DNA from: JAFAHD01 sp963772515
GTDB lineage: Bacteria > Vulcanimicrobiota > Vulcanimicrobiia > Eremiobacterales > Eremiobacteraceae
DNA length: 64,000 nucleotides
Assembly (NCBI GenBank): GCA_963772515.1
Contig: CAVYXC010000002.1
Location: 1,054,001-1,118,000, forward strand
Direction: 5' to 3'
A program made the position numbers and the translations under genes. Shown here piece by piece: positions 36,326-45,308 of this stretch; the stretch's first letter is position 1, and the number at the start of each line of letters is the position of its first letter. Below the pieces are notes generated by a model, which saw only the letters and a list, made by a program, of their open reading frames with translations, did not search any database and was not told where the DNA came from.

Positions 36326-38967
36326 GTGAAGCGTATTGCGAACAGCGCGCCGTGGCAGGGTCTTACACTAGCGCGGTCGGCGACGATGCAACCGGCCGCG
36401 GTCGTGGCGCAACTGCACAGCGGTGCTGATGGGCTCAGCGATATCGAGGCCGGAGCCCGCCTCCAGCTTGCCGGTCCCAACGCGCTTCGCACCAGAGGTG
36501 CGAATCTGCTAGTCACGTTCGGGCGGCAATTCCGCAATCCGATGCTCTTGCTGCTGGCATTCGCGGCGGCTCTTTCGATCGCGTTCGGCGAGCGGACCGA
36601 CGCCGCCATCATCCTCGGCATCGTCGCGCTCTCGGTCGGTCTCGGAGCATTCAACGAGTACCGGTCCGAGCGAGCCATCGAAGATCTGCACTCGCGCGTG
36701 AGCCATACCGCGGTCGTGGTCAGAGACGGTCGTTCGGAACAACGTCCCGTCGCCGCGTTGGTGCCGGGCGACGTCGTCGTGCTCGACACCGGCGTCATGG
36801 TGCCTGCCGATGTGCGCTTGCTCGAGGCGCTCGGACTTGAATGCGACGAGGCCGTGCTGACCGGCGAATCGCTGCCCGCGGAAAAAACCGCCGCCGCGAT
36901 CACCGGCGCGGAGCACTCGCTCGAGCTGCCATCGTGCGCGTTCATGGGGACGCTGGTGCGCGCGGGCGCGGGCCGCGGCATCGTCGTACGAACGGGCGCC
37001 TCGACCGTGCTCGGATCCATCGCTCGACAGCTTGGAGGGCGCCCGCCGGTGACCGCCTTCGAACGCGGCCTGCACGACTTCTCGGTGCTGCTCGTCCAAG
37101 TCACCGCGTTGCTCACGGTGACGATCTTCGTGCTCAACGCGCTGCTCCATCATCCGCTCTCGAATCGTTGCTGTTCGCGCTCGCCATCGCGGTGGGTCTG
37201 ACGCCGCAGCTGCTGCCCGCGATCGTCACCATCAGTTTGTCGACCGGCGCGCAGCGCATGGCACGCCGCTCCGTCGTCGTCAAGCGCCTCGTCAGCATCG
37301 AGGATTTCGGCAATATCGAGGTCTTGTTCACCGACAAGACTGGTACGCTGACCGAGGGGCGCATCGAGTTCGCCGGCGCGCTCGATACGGCGGGAAAGCC
37401 ATCGCTGGACGTGCTGCGCTACGGGCTGCTGTGCAACTCCGCCGTCACCGGCGACGAAGGGGCGCTGGGCGGCAATCCGCTCGATCGCGCGCTGCTCGAA
37501 GCATCCGATCGCGCGCGTGCGTCGGCCGAGGGGAGCCGCCAGCTCGCGCAGGCGCCCTTCGACTACGACCGCCGCCGCATGTCGGCGTTGGTCGAGGACG
37601 CTTCCGGCAAGCGGACGATCATCGTCAAGGGTGCGCCCGAGTCGGTCCTCGCGTGCTGCCCCGATGTGCCTGCGACTTTGCCCGCCGCGTTGGACGCGCA
37701 GTTCGCCGCGGGCGCGCGCGTTATCGCGGTCGCGACCCGCGACGCTGCCGGCATGCAAGACGTGCGTGCAGCCGACGAATGCGGCCTCACCCTTGCGGGG
37801 TTGCTCGTCTTCACCGATCCGCCCAAGGCTGATGCCGCCCGGTCGCTGCGACGCTTGCACGACCTGAACATCGCGGTGAAGATCGTCACCGGCGACAACG
37901 AGCGCGTCGCGCAGAAGGTGTGCGCGGATCTGGGACTCGAGGTGCGCGGCACATTGACCGGGGCGGCGCTCGACGCGCTGAGCGACGAGCAGCTCATCGC
38001 CGTGCTGCCCAGCACCGATGTGTTCGCGCGCATCGCGCCGGAGCAGAAATCCCGCATCATCCGCGCGCAGCGCGCTCTGGGAACCGACGTCGGATTCCTC
38101 GGCGACGGGGTCAACGATGCGGTCGCGCTGCACGACGCAGACGTCGGCATATCGGTCGATAGCGGCGCCGACGTCGCTAAAGATGCCGCCGACATCGTGC
38201 TGCTCACGAAGGACCTGGGCGTCCTCGCCGACGGGGTCGTCGAAGGGCGGCGCATCTTCGCCAATACGATCAAGTACATCTTGATGGGCACGTCGTCGAA
38301 CTTCGGCAACATGGTGAGCACGTCGGGCGCGTCGCTGCTCATCCCGTTCCTGCCGATGCTGCCATCACAGATCTTGCTCAACAACCTGCTCTACGACGTC
38401 AGCGAGATGACGATTCCTACCGACAACGTCGACGAGGAGCTGCTCCAGCGGCCGGCGCGCTGGGATATGCGCCTTATCCGCCGTTTCATGCTCATCTTCG
38501 GCCCGATCAACTCGCTCTTCGATTTCGCGATCTTCGGCGTGATGCTGTGGCTGTTCCACGCCGGCGAGACGCTTTTCCGCTCCGGCTTCTTCGTCGAATC
38601 ATTCGTGACTCAGACGCTCGTGATCTTCGCCATCCGCACGCGCCGCGTGCCGTTCTGGCGCAGCCGGCCAAGCCTGCCCCTGACCGCCACCACACTCGCC
38701 GCGTGCGCGATCGGCGCGTCGTTGCCGTTCTCACCCTTCGCAGCGTTCTTCGGATTCTCGCCGCTGCCCATAGCCTTGTTCTCGGTGGTGATGCTGCTGA
38801 TCGTCACCGTGTATTTCGCGCTGGTCGAGATCGCAAAGTCGATGTTCTATCGCTCGGCGCTCGCGCAGCCGCGACCCGGCGTGCCGGCGCACCCGCACCG
38901 CCGGTTGCGTCGCGTGGCGTCGCGTTACGCGATGCGGCAGCACCGGAGACCAGCGCATGCAGCCTGA
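36326..38967 (+). CDS. P-type ATPase, MgtA/MgtB-like (P3B), internal frameshift
   Basis: A cation-importing P-type ATPase of about 880 aa, starting with GTG. The N-terminal cytoplasmic part and helices 1-2 (MLLLLAFAAALSIAFGERT) lead to the TGES actuator (EAVLTGESLPAEK). The frame breaks near 37160: a missing base after HHPL joins to ESLLFALAIAVGLTPQLLPA. The phosphorylation site is DKTGTLTEGR, then KGAPE, TGDN, and GDGVNDAVAL hinge. LTPQLLPAIV in helix 4 and the MTIPTDNVDEE near the end match MgtA-type Mg2+ ATPases. The stop overlaps the next gene by 11 nt. It is likely expressed with the ligase/GNAT fusion. Confidence 0.85.
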
Positions 38968-41693
38968 CCCGACGCGTCCGCAGATCGCCGAGCCCGTCCA
39001 CGACGTCACGCGCGTGCGCGCACAACCGCTTGTGGCCATCTTCGAACCGAAGACCGTCGCAGTGATCGGCGCGACCGAACGCCCTGCCAGTGTCGGGCGG
39101 CGCGTGTTCGAGAATCTCGTGACCGGGACGTTCGCCGGTCAGGTCTTCCCCGTCAATCCGGCGCACGCGACGATACTCGGCGCGACGGCGTATCCGAATG
39201 TCGGCGCGATCCCGGCGCGCGTCGACGTCGCGATCATCGTGACGCCCGCGCCGGGCGTTCCCGCGGTCGTCGAAGAGTGCGTCGCAGCGGGCGTGCGCGG
39301 CGCGATCGTCATCTCGGCCGGATTCCGCGAGGTCGGCGCGGCCGGCGCGCAGCTCGAGCATCGCATTTTAGAGAACCGTACGGGCGAGCGGCATGCGCGT
39401 CGTCGGACCCAACTGCTTCGGCGTCATGTCGCCCGCGATGGGATTTAACGCGACGTTCGCGCGCTCGCCGGCCCGCCCGGGGACGCTGGGCTTTGCGAGC
39501 CAGAGCGGCGCGCTCGGCAGCGCGATACTCGATTGGAGCCTCGATCAGGATTTCGGTTTCAGCCGCTTCGTCTCGGTCGGCTCGATGCTCGACGTCGGCT
39601 GGGCGGACATCCTCTACTACTTGGGCGATGACCCGCAGACCAAGAGCATCATCGCTTACATGGAATCGGTCGGCGACGCGCGCTCGTTCATGTCGGCCGC
39701 CCGCGAAGTCGCGCTGGTCAAGCCGATCATCGTCATCAAGGCCGGCCGCAGCGAAGCCGGCGCGAAAGCGGCGGCGTCACACACCGGTGCGCTCACCGGC
39801 AGCGATATGGTGCTCGACGCGGCCTTCGCGCGCTGCGGCGTGCTGCGCGTCGACACCATCGAAGACGTGTTCTTGATGGCCGAGGTGCTGGCACGGCAGC
39901 CGCGGCCGCGCGGCAAACGGCTCGCGATCCTCACCAACGCAGGCGGTCCCGCCGTGCTCGCGGCCGACGCGCTCGTCCAGGGCGGCGGCGAGATGGCCGT
40001 CCTCGGCGACGCGACCATAAAGCGGCTATCAGCCTTTCTGCCGCCGGCTTGGAGCCACGGCGATCCGATCGACATCCTGGGCGACGCCGACGGCGAGCGC
40101 TATGCCGAAGCGATGGCGGCGATCAGTTCCGACGATGGCAGCGACGGCGTGCTCGTGATCTTCGCGCCGCAGGGCATCTCGGATTCGGACGACATCGCCG
40201 CGCGGCTCGCGCCGTTCGCGCACGTGCCGAACAAGCCCGTGCTCGCGAGTTGGCTAGGTGGCGCTGGTTCGTCAGCCGGCGATCTGCGTTTGCGCGAGGA
40301 GGGCATACCGACCGTGCCCTATCCCGACGCCGCTAGCCGCATGTTCAACTACATGTGGCGCTACGACGATACGCTGCAAAGCCTGTACGAGACGCCGGTG
40401 GAGCAGGAAGAGGCCGGCATCGATCGCCCGCGGCGCGAAGGAGATCATCGCGTCCGCGACCGGCCAGGGCCGCACGCTGCTGGCAGAGATCGAGGCGAAG
40501 TCGTTGTTCGCCGCATACGGCATTCCGACCGTGCCGACGCTGCTCGCCAGCGTCGGCCCAAGATGCGGTTCGCGCCGCCCGTTCGCTCGGGTTCCCGGTC
40601 GCCGTGAAGCTGCACTCGCACCTGCTCACGCATAAGAGCGACGTGGGCGGCGTGGTGCTCGACGTGGCACACGACGCGGACGTCGTCGCAGCCTTCATGC
40701 GGATCGAGCGGGCCGCGCGAAAAGCGGGCGGCGCGGCCGCCTTCGAGGGCGTGACGGTCCAGCCGATGATCAGGCGCGAAGGCTACGAGTTGATCGTCGG
40801 AAGCAGCGTGGACGACTCAGTTCGGTCCGGTGCTGCTGTTCGGCCTCGGCGGAACGCTCGTCGAGGTGTTCCAAGACCGCGCGTTGGGCCTGCCGCCGCT
40901 CACGTCCACCCTTGCGCACCAAATGATGGAGCGCACAAAGATCTTCCGCGCGCTCGAAGGGCTGCGCGGCCGCGCGCCGGTCGACATCGCCGCGTTGGAG
41001 CGCGTGCTGGTGAACGTCAGCAGGTTGGTCGGCGAACAGCGTCGCGTCAAGGAGCTCGACATCAACCCGCTGCTCGCATCGCCGTCCGGACTCGTCGCGC
41101 TCGATGCGCGCGTGGTGCTGCACGACGCGAGCGTGCCAGACAACGCGCTGCCGAAAGCAGCCATCCGCCCCTATCCGCGCCAATACGAAGGGCGCTGGAG
41201 CGCCGCCGACGGCACCGGGTTCATCATCCGCCCGATCCGCCCCGACGACGAGACGCTGCTGCGACGCTTCCACGAGACGCTGTCGGAGAGCAGCGTCTAC
41301 CGCCGCTATGCGCACGTCGTGCGCCTCGACCAGCGCATCTCGCATAGCCACCTCATCCGCTCGTGCTTCATCGACTACGACCGCGAGACGGCGCTCGTCG
41401 CGCTACCGGAGTCCGGCGGTCCGGCGATCGTCGCCGTCGGCAGGCTGATCAAGTCGCACGAAGGCGACGAAGCTGAGTTCGCGCTGGTCGTGACCGACAG
41501 CGTCCAGCGCCACGGCCTGGGCCGCGAACTCTTGCGCCGCCTCATCGACGTCGGGCGCGCCGAGGGCGTCGGGCGCATCGTCGGGCACATCCTGGCCGAC
41601 AACAGCGCGATGCTGCACGTGTGCAAAGAGCTGGGATTCACGACCACGTTCGAAGCCGACGCGTCGATGGTCGACGCGTATATCGACCTCTAG
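38957..41693 (+). CDS. Acyl-CoA synthetase (ADP-forming) fused to GNAT acetyltransferase, four frameshifts
   Basis: One long gene is broken into five frames by single extra bases near 39376, 40425, 40553 and 40811; each piece continues the family exactly. Order: CoA-binding Rossmann domain (VAVIGATERPASVGRRVFEN), ligase domain 1 (RVVGPNCFGVMSP), catalytic SHTGALTGSD with the phospho-His, ligase domain 2 and ATP-grasp domain (VAVKLHSHLLTHKSDVGGV, FGPVLLFGLGGTLVEV), and a C-terminal GNAT with RHGLGRELLRRLIDV. Total about 910 residues. This order is that of Pat/AcuA-type protein acetyltransferases. Salmonella Pat lacks the catalytic His, as I recall, so keeping SHTG here suggests the ligase half may be active. 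Its stop shares CTAG with the P1B ATPase. Confidence 0.85.
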
Positions 41694-43561
41694 AAGTCCG
41701 TCAGCTCACCGATCGGAAAACCGACGCGCAGCGCGTTGAGCACGGCGGCGACGTCGATCACTTCTTGCGTCACCGCCCCGGCGATCGGCGGAAGATAGCC
41801 CGCGACGGCTAGGCCCATGCCGATGCAGCTCAGCGCCATGCCGCCCACCGCGCTCTGCAGCGCGATCGCCCGCATGCGCCGCCCGATGTGGATGATCTCG
41901 TCGATCTTGCCTAGCGACGGCTCCATGATCACCGCGTCGGCTGCTTCAGCCGTGATGTCGCTGTTCTGTCCGAACGCCAGCCCGACCGTCGCCGCCTGCA
42001 TCGCCGGCGCGTCGTTGATGCCGTCGCCGATGAACAGCGTCGGCTCCTCGCGCGTGAGAGCCGCCACGATCGCCACCTTTTCTTCGGGCGTCTTGCTGTG
42101 GTGCAGTTCCGCGATCCCGACGCGCTCCGCCAGGTAGCGAACTTCTGATTCGCGATCGCCGGAAAGGATCATCACGCGATCGATGTGGTGGCGCGGGATG
42201 AGATGGCGGATGAAGGGACCGCCTTCGACGCGCGGCTCGTCGCGGAAGCGCAGCGCTGCAGCCAGCGCGCCGTCGACGAAGACCAGCGATTCGAGACCGC
42301 CGGCTTGCGCAGGCAGCGCTTCGGACCGGCGCCCATCCCGCGAAGCGCTCTGGCGGCCGAGGATCTCGACCGTCCGCCCGTCGACCAGACCGCGCAGCCC
42401 GGCCCCAGGCTGTTCGCTGATCTGCGCGACCTGGTCGAGCGGCACGCCCGCCGCCTCGCTCGCGCGCACCACGGCCCCCGCGAGCGGATGTTTGGAGTAG
42501 CGCTCGAGGCTAGCGCTCAGCGCGAGCACCTGGTCGCGCGTGAAACCGGGCATGCACTCGACGTCGGTCAACGCCGGCTGTCCGTACGTGAGGGTGCCGG
42601 TCTTGTCGAAGACCATCGCGCGGCACGAGTCGATGCGCTCGAGCATTGCCGGATCCTTGACGATGATCGCGTGGCGCGCGGCCAGCGAGATCGCGCCGAT
42701 GATGGCGACCGGGATGGCCAGGAGCAGCGGGCACGGCGTGGCGATCACCACGACTGCGAGGAAGCGTTGCGCGCTGCCCGTCAGCAGCCAGCCCACTCCA
42801 GCGACACCAAGCGCGAGCGGCGTGTACCAGGCGCCCAATCGGTCCGCGAGCCGGCGCAGTCGCGGGCGTTTCTCCTCGGCCTCGCGCATCACGCGCATGA
42901 TGCGCGCGTAGCGCGAATCCACCGGCAGACGTGCTGCCTCGATCGTCATCGCCGCATCGCCGTTGATCGCGCCTGAGAGCACCTGCGAACCGGGCGCCTT
43001 GGATGTGCGATACGGCTCGCCGGTCAGGTACGATTCGTCCATCCATCCGTGGCCGTGCGTCACCGTGCCGTCAACCGGACACAGCTCGTGCGGCAGAACG
43101 GTGAGCGCGTCGCCGACCACGATGTCGTCAAGAGCGACGTCGACGATGCCGGCCGCCGTGGCGCGATGCGCGACGTTCGGCATGCGGCGCGAGAGCGCGG
43201 CGAGGATCGACGACGCGTGCCGCGCGGCGAACTGCTCCAGCGCTTCGCCGCCCGAGAGCATGAGCACGACGATGCAGCCGACGATGTACTCGCCCAGCAG
43301 CACCGACGTCGCGATCGAGATGCCGGCCAACAGGTCGGATCCGAAGTCAAGCGCGATGAGCTTGCGGGTAAGCGTGTACAGCAGCGGCAGACCGCCGAGG
43401 ACCAAAACAGCGTACAGCGGGAGGACGGAGATCGAAACCGGCAGTTTGAGGCCGTACTGCATGACCAGGCTGGCAGCGATGCCGGCCGTCGCGAACGCCG
43501 CGATGTAGATCTCGATCGGCGCGCGGACGCCGCGGGCCGGCGGGCCGGCGGGCCCGTTCAC
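41690..43561 (-). CDS. P1B-type metal-transporting ATPase with a TPC motif
   Basis: A 623-aa heavy-metal ATPase without an N-terminal metal-binding domain. Six or more helices are visible, and the ion-site motif in helix 6 is ATPCPLLLAIPVAIIG, that is TPC rather than CPC or SPC. Other marks: the actuator TGEPY, phosphorylation site DKTGTLTYGQP, KHPLAGAV with the P1B HP motif, and GDGINDAPA. TPC-type ATPases form the P1B-5 group, linked to Fe or Ni. The metal cannot be decided from sequence. It lies between the ligase fusion and a universal stress protein, and its stop overlaps the former's stop. Confidence 0.88.
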   Translation of the reverse strand: MNGPAGPPARGVRAPIEIYIAAFATAGIAASLVMQYGLKLPVSISVLPLYAVLVLGGLPLLYTLTRKLIALDFGSDLLAGISIATSVLLGEYIVGCIVVLMLSGGEALEQFAARHASSILAALSRRMPNVAHRATAAGIVDVALDDIVVGDALTVLPHELCPVDGTVTHGHGWMDESYLTGEPYRTSKAPGSQVLSGAINGDAAMTIEAARLPVDSRYARIMRVMREAEEKRPRLRRLADRLGAWYTPLALGVAGVGWLLTGSAQRFLAVVVIATPCPLLLAIPVAIIGAISLAARHAIIVKDPAMLERIDSCRAMVFDKTGTLTYGQPALTDVECMPGFTRDQVLALSASLERYSKHPLAGAVVRASEAAGVPLDQVAQISEQPGAGLRGLVDGRTVEILGRQSASRDGRRSEALPAQAGGLESLVFVDGALAAALRFRDEPRVEGGPFIRHLIPRHHIDRVMILSGDRESEVRYLAERVGIAELHHSKTPEEKVAIVAALTREEPTLFIGDGINDAPAMQAATVGLAFGQNSDITAEAADAVIMEPSLGKIDEIIHIGRRMRAIALQSAVGGMALSCIGMGLAVAGYLPPIAGAVTQEVIDVAAVLNALRVGFPIGELTDF

Positions 43562-43574
43562 GCGTGCGTTCGGA

Positions 43575-44030
43575 TCACGCCTTAGGCGCTTTGGTCACGA
43601 GCACCGGTACGCTGCAGTGGCGCAGCACGCCCTCTGCGACGCTGCCGAGCACCAAGCGCGTGAGCCCTCCACGGCCATGGCTGCCGATCACGACCAGATC
43701 GACCCCTGCGCCGGCCGCGGCGTTGACGATGCATGATATGCAATCGCCCTCGATGAGCTCCGAGCGCGCTTTGACGCCGGCTGCTTGGGCCTTCGCCTCT
43801 GCGTTCTTGAGCATGTCCGTACCCGCGGCGCGCATGGCGTCGATGGCCGGCGCCGGATCTGAGTAACCCTGCCCCGGCATCACCGAGGCGAGGACCTTGT
43901 CCGTCTCGACGACGTTCACGAACGTCAGGGCGGCGGTTTGGTCGGCCGCGAGCTTGATAGCCAATGCGCAGGCCATATCGGACGGCTCGGAGCCATCGAT
44001 GGGGACAAGCAACTGGCGGAAGACTGACAT
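43575..44030 (-). CDS. Universal stress protein (UspA family, ATP-binding type)
   Basis: A 151-aa single Usp domain. The N-terminus LLVPIDGSEPSDMACALAI is normal. The nucleotide-binding signature G-x2-G-x9-G-S is present in GSHGRGGLTRLVLGS. Start at 44030 has AGAGGAGAT eight bases upstream; the longer frame is unlikely. Usp proteins of this type are induced by hypoxia, starvation or oxidative stress. It follows acetate kinase by 38 nt in the same direction. Confidence 0.93.
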   Translation of the reverse strand: MSVFRQLLVPIDGSEPSDMACALAIKLAADQTAALTFVNVVETDKVLASVMPGQGYSDPAPAIDAMRAAGTDMLKNAEAKAQAAGVKARSELIEGDCISCIVNAAAGAGVDLVVIGSHGRGGLTRLVLGSVAEGVLRHCSVPVLVTKAPKA

Positions 44031-44068
44031 GATTGCGATCTCCTCTCGCGCGCTACGCGGCGCGCCCT

Positions 44069-45295
44069 TTATATCTGCGGTGCGGCATGGGCCACGGCAA
44101 GCGCGCAATCGCGAGCCATCGCCCACGTCTCGCGCGCGCGCACGACGAAGATCCGGACCCGCGACGATGCCCGAGCGACATCGCAATCGGGTTGCGCCGC
44201 CGCGTCTTTGTCCTCGTCAAGATCGATACCCAGGAACTCGAGCCCCGAGCATACGGCCTGACGAACCTCGTGCGCGTGCTCGCCGATCCCGCCGGTGAAG
44301 ACGAGCGCGTCGAGCCCGCCCAGGCTCGCCGACATGGCGCCGATCCCTCCGCGCACGCGATGGACGAAGACGTCGAAGGCGAGATTCGCATGCGGATGAC
44401 CGGCGGCGACGGCCTCGAGCAGCTCGCGCATGTCGCCGGACAGCCCGGAAATGCCCTTAAGCCCGGACTCCTCGTTGAGCACGCGCGCGAGCTCGGGCGC
44501 GGTGTAGCGTCCGCGTTCCATCAGATACAACATCACGCCTGGGTCAAGGCTGCCGGAGCGCTGGCCCATCACGAGCCCCTCCATCGGCGTCCAGCCCATC
44601 GTCGTATCGATGCTGGCGCCCGCCGACGTCGCGGCGAGCGAACAGCCGTTGCCGAGATGGCAGGTGACGATCTTGAGCGCGCGCAGCGGCACGTCGGCGA
44701 GTTGCGCGGCGCGCTGGGCGGCATAGCCGTGGCTGACCCCGTGGAACCCCAGCCTGCGGATGCCCCATACCTTGTGCCACGCAGCCGGCACGCCGTACGT
44801 CGAGGCGGCAAGCGGCATGTCGGCGTGATAGGCGGAGTCGCTGACGATGAACTGCTCGACGCCCGGGAACAGGGCCTCGACGGCGTCGATGCCGGCCAAA
44901 GCGAGGGCGTTGTGCTCTGGCGCGAGCGGGAGCGCGCCCGCGATCGCTCGGCGCACGGCGCTCGTGACTCGTGCGGGTGAGCGCTCGAGCTGGCCAGTGT
45001 GCACGATCCGGTGCACGACGTGCTGCACGCCGGGCGATCCAGACGGCGCGCCGGCGCGCATCGCATTGAGCAAGCGCAGCGGAGCCTCGGAGGCATGGTG
45101 CAGCGACGCCTGCACTTCACCGCTGCGCGAGAGGTTCCAGCGCGAGCTGACGCCTGCGTCGCCGGGCAGCCTGCGCCACGAGATGGTGCCTTCCCAGAGC
45201 GCCGGTTGCGGATCGCGCGGCACCGGCGTGCCAATCTCGAAGAGCGATGCTTTGAAGCTGCTCGACCCCGCATCGCATGCGAGATACGGCGCCAT
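44069..45295 (-). CDS. ackA: Acetate kinase
   Basis: A 408-aa acetate kinase, converting acetyl phosphate and ADP to acetate and ATP. Motifs: DAGSSSFKASLF (the usual Asn before AGSSS is replaced by Asp here), HRIVHTG with Arg and His, GFHGVSHGY, HLGNGCSLAA, DTTMGWTPMEGLVMGQRSGS, and FTGGIGEHA. The start at 45295 lies 14 nt after the phosphoketolase stop, so the two form an operon that makes ATP from phosphoketolase-derived acetyl phosphate. The longer upstream frame only shadows phosphoketolase. Confidence 0.93.
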   Translation of the reverse strand: MAPYLACDAGSSSFKASLFEIGTPVPRDPQPALWEGTISWRRLPGDAGVSSRWNLSRSGEVQASLHHASEAPLRLLNAMRAGAPSGSPGVQHVVHRIVHTGQLERSPARVTSAVRRAIAGALPLAPEHNALALAGIDAVEALFPGVEQFIVSDSAYHADMPLAASTYGVPAAWHKVWGIRRLGFHGVSHGYAAQRAAQLADVPLRALKIVTCHLGNGCSLAATSAGASIDTTMGWTPMEGLVMGQRSGSLDPGVMLYLMERGRYTAPELARVLNEESGLKGISGLSGDMRELLEAVAAGHPHANLAFDVFVHRVRGGIGAMSASLGGLDALVFTGGIGEHAHEVRQAVCSGLEFLGIDLDEDKDAAAQPDCDVARASSRVRIFVVRARETWAMARDCALAVAHAAPQI

Positions 45296-45308
45296 CAACG
45301 CTTGCCCG

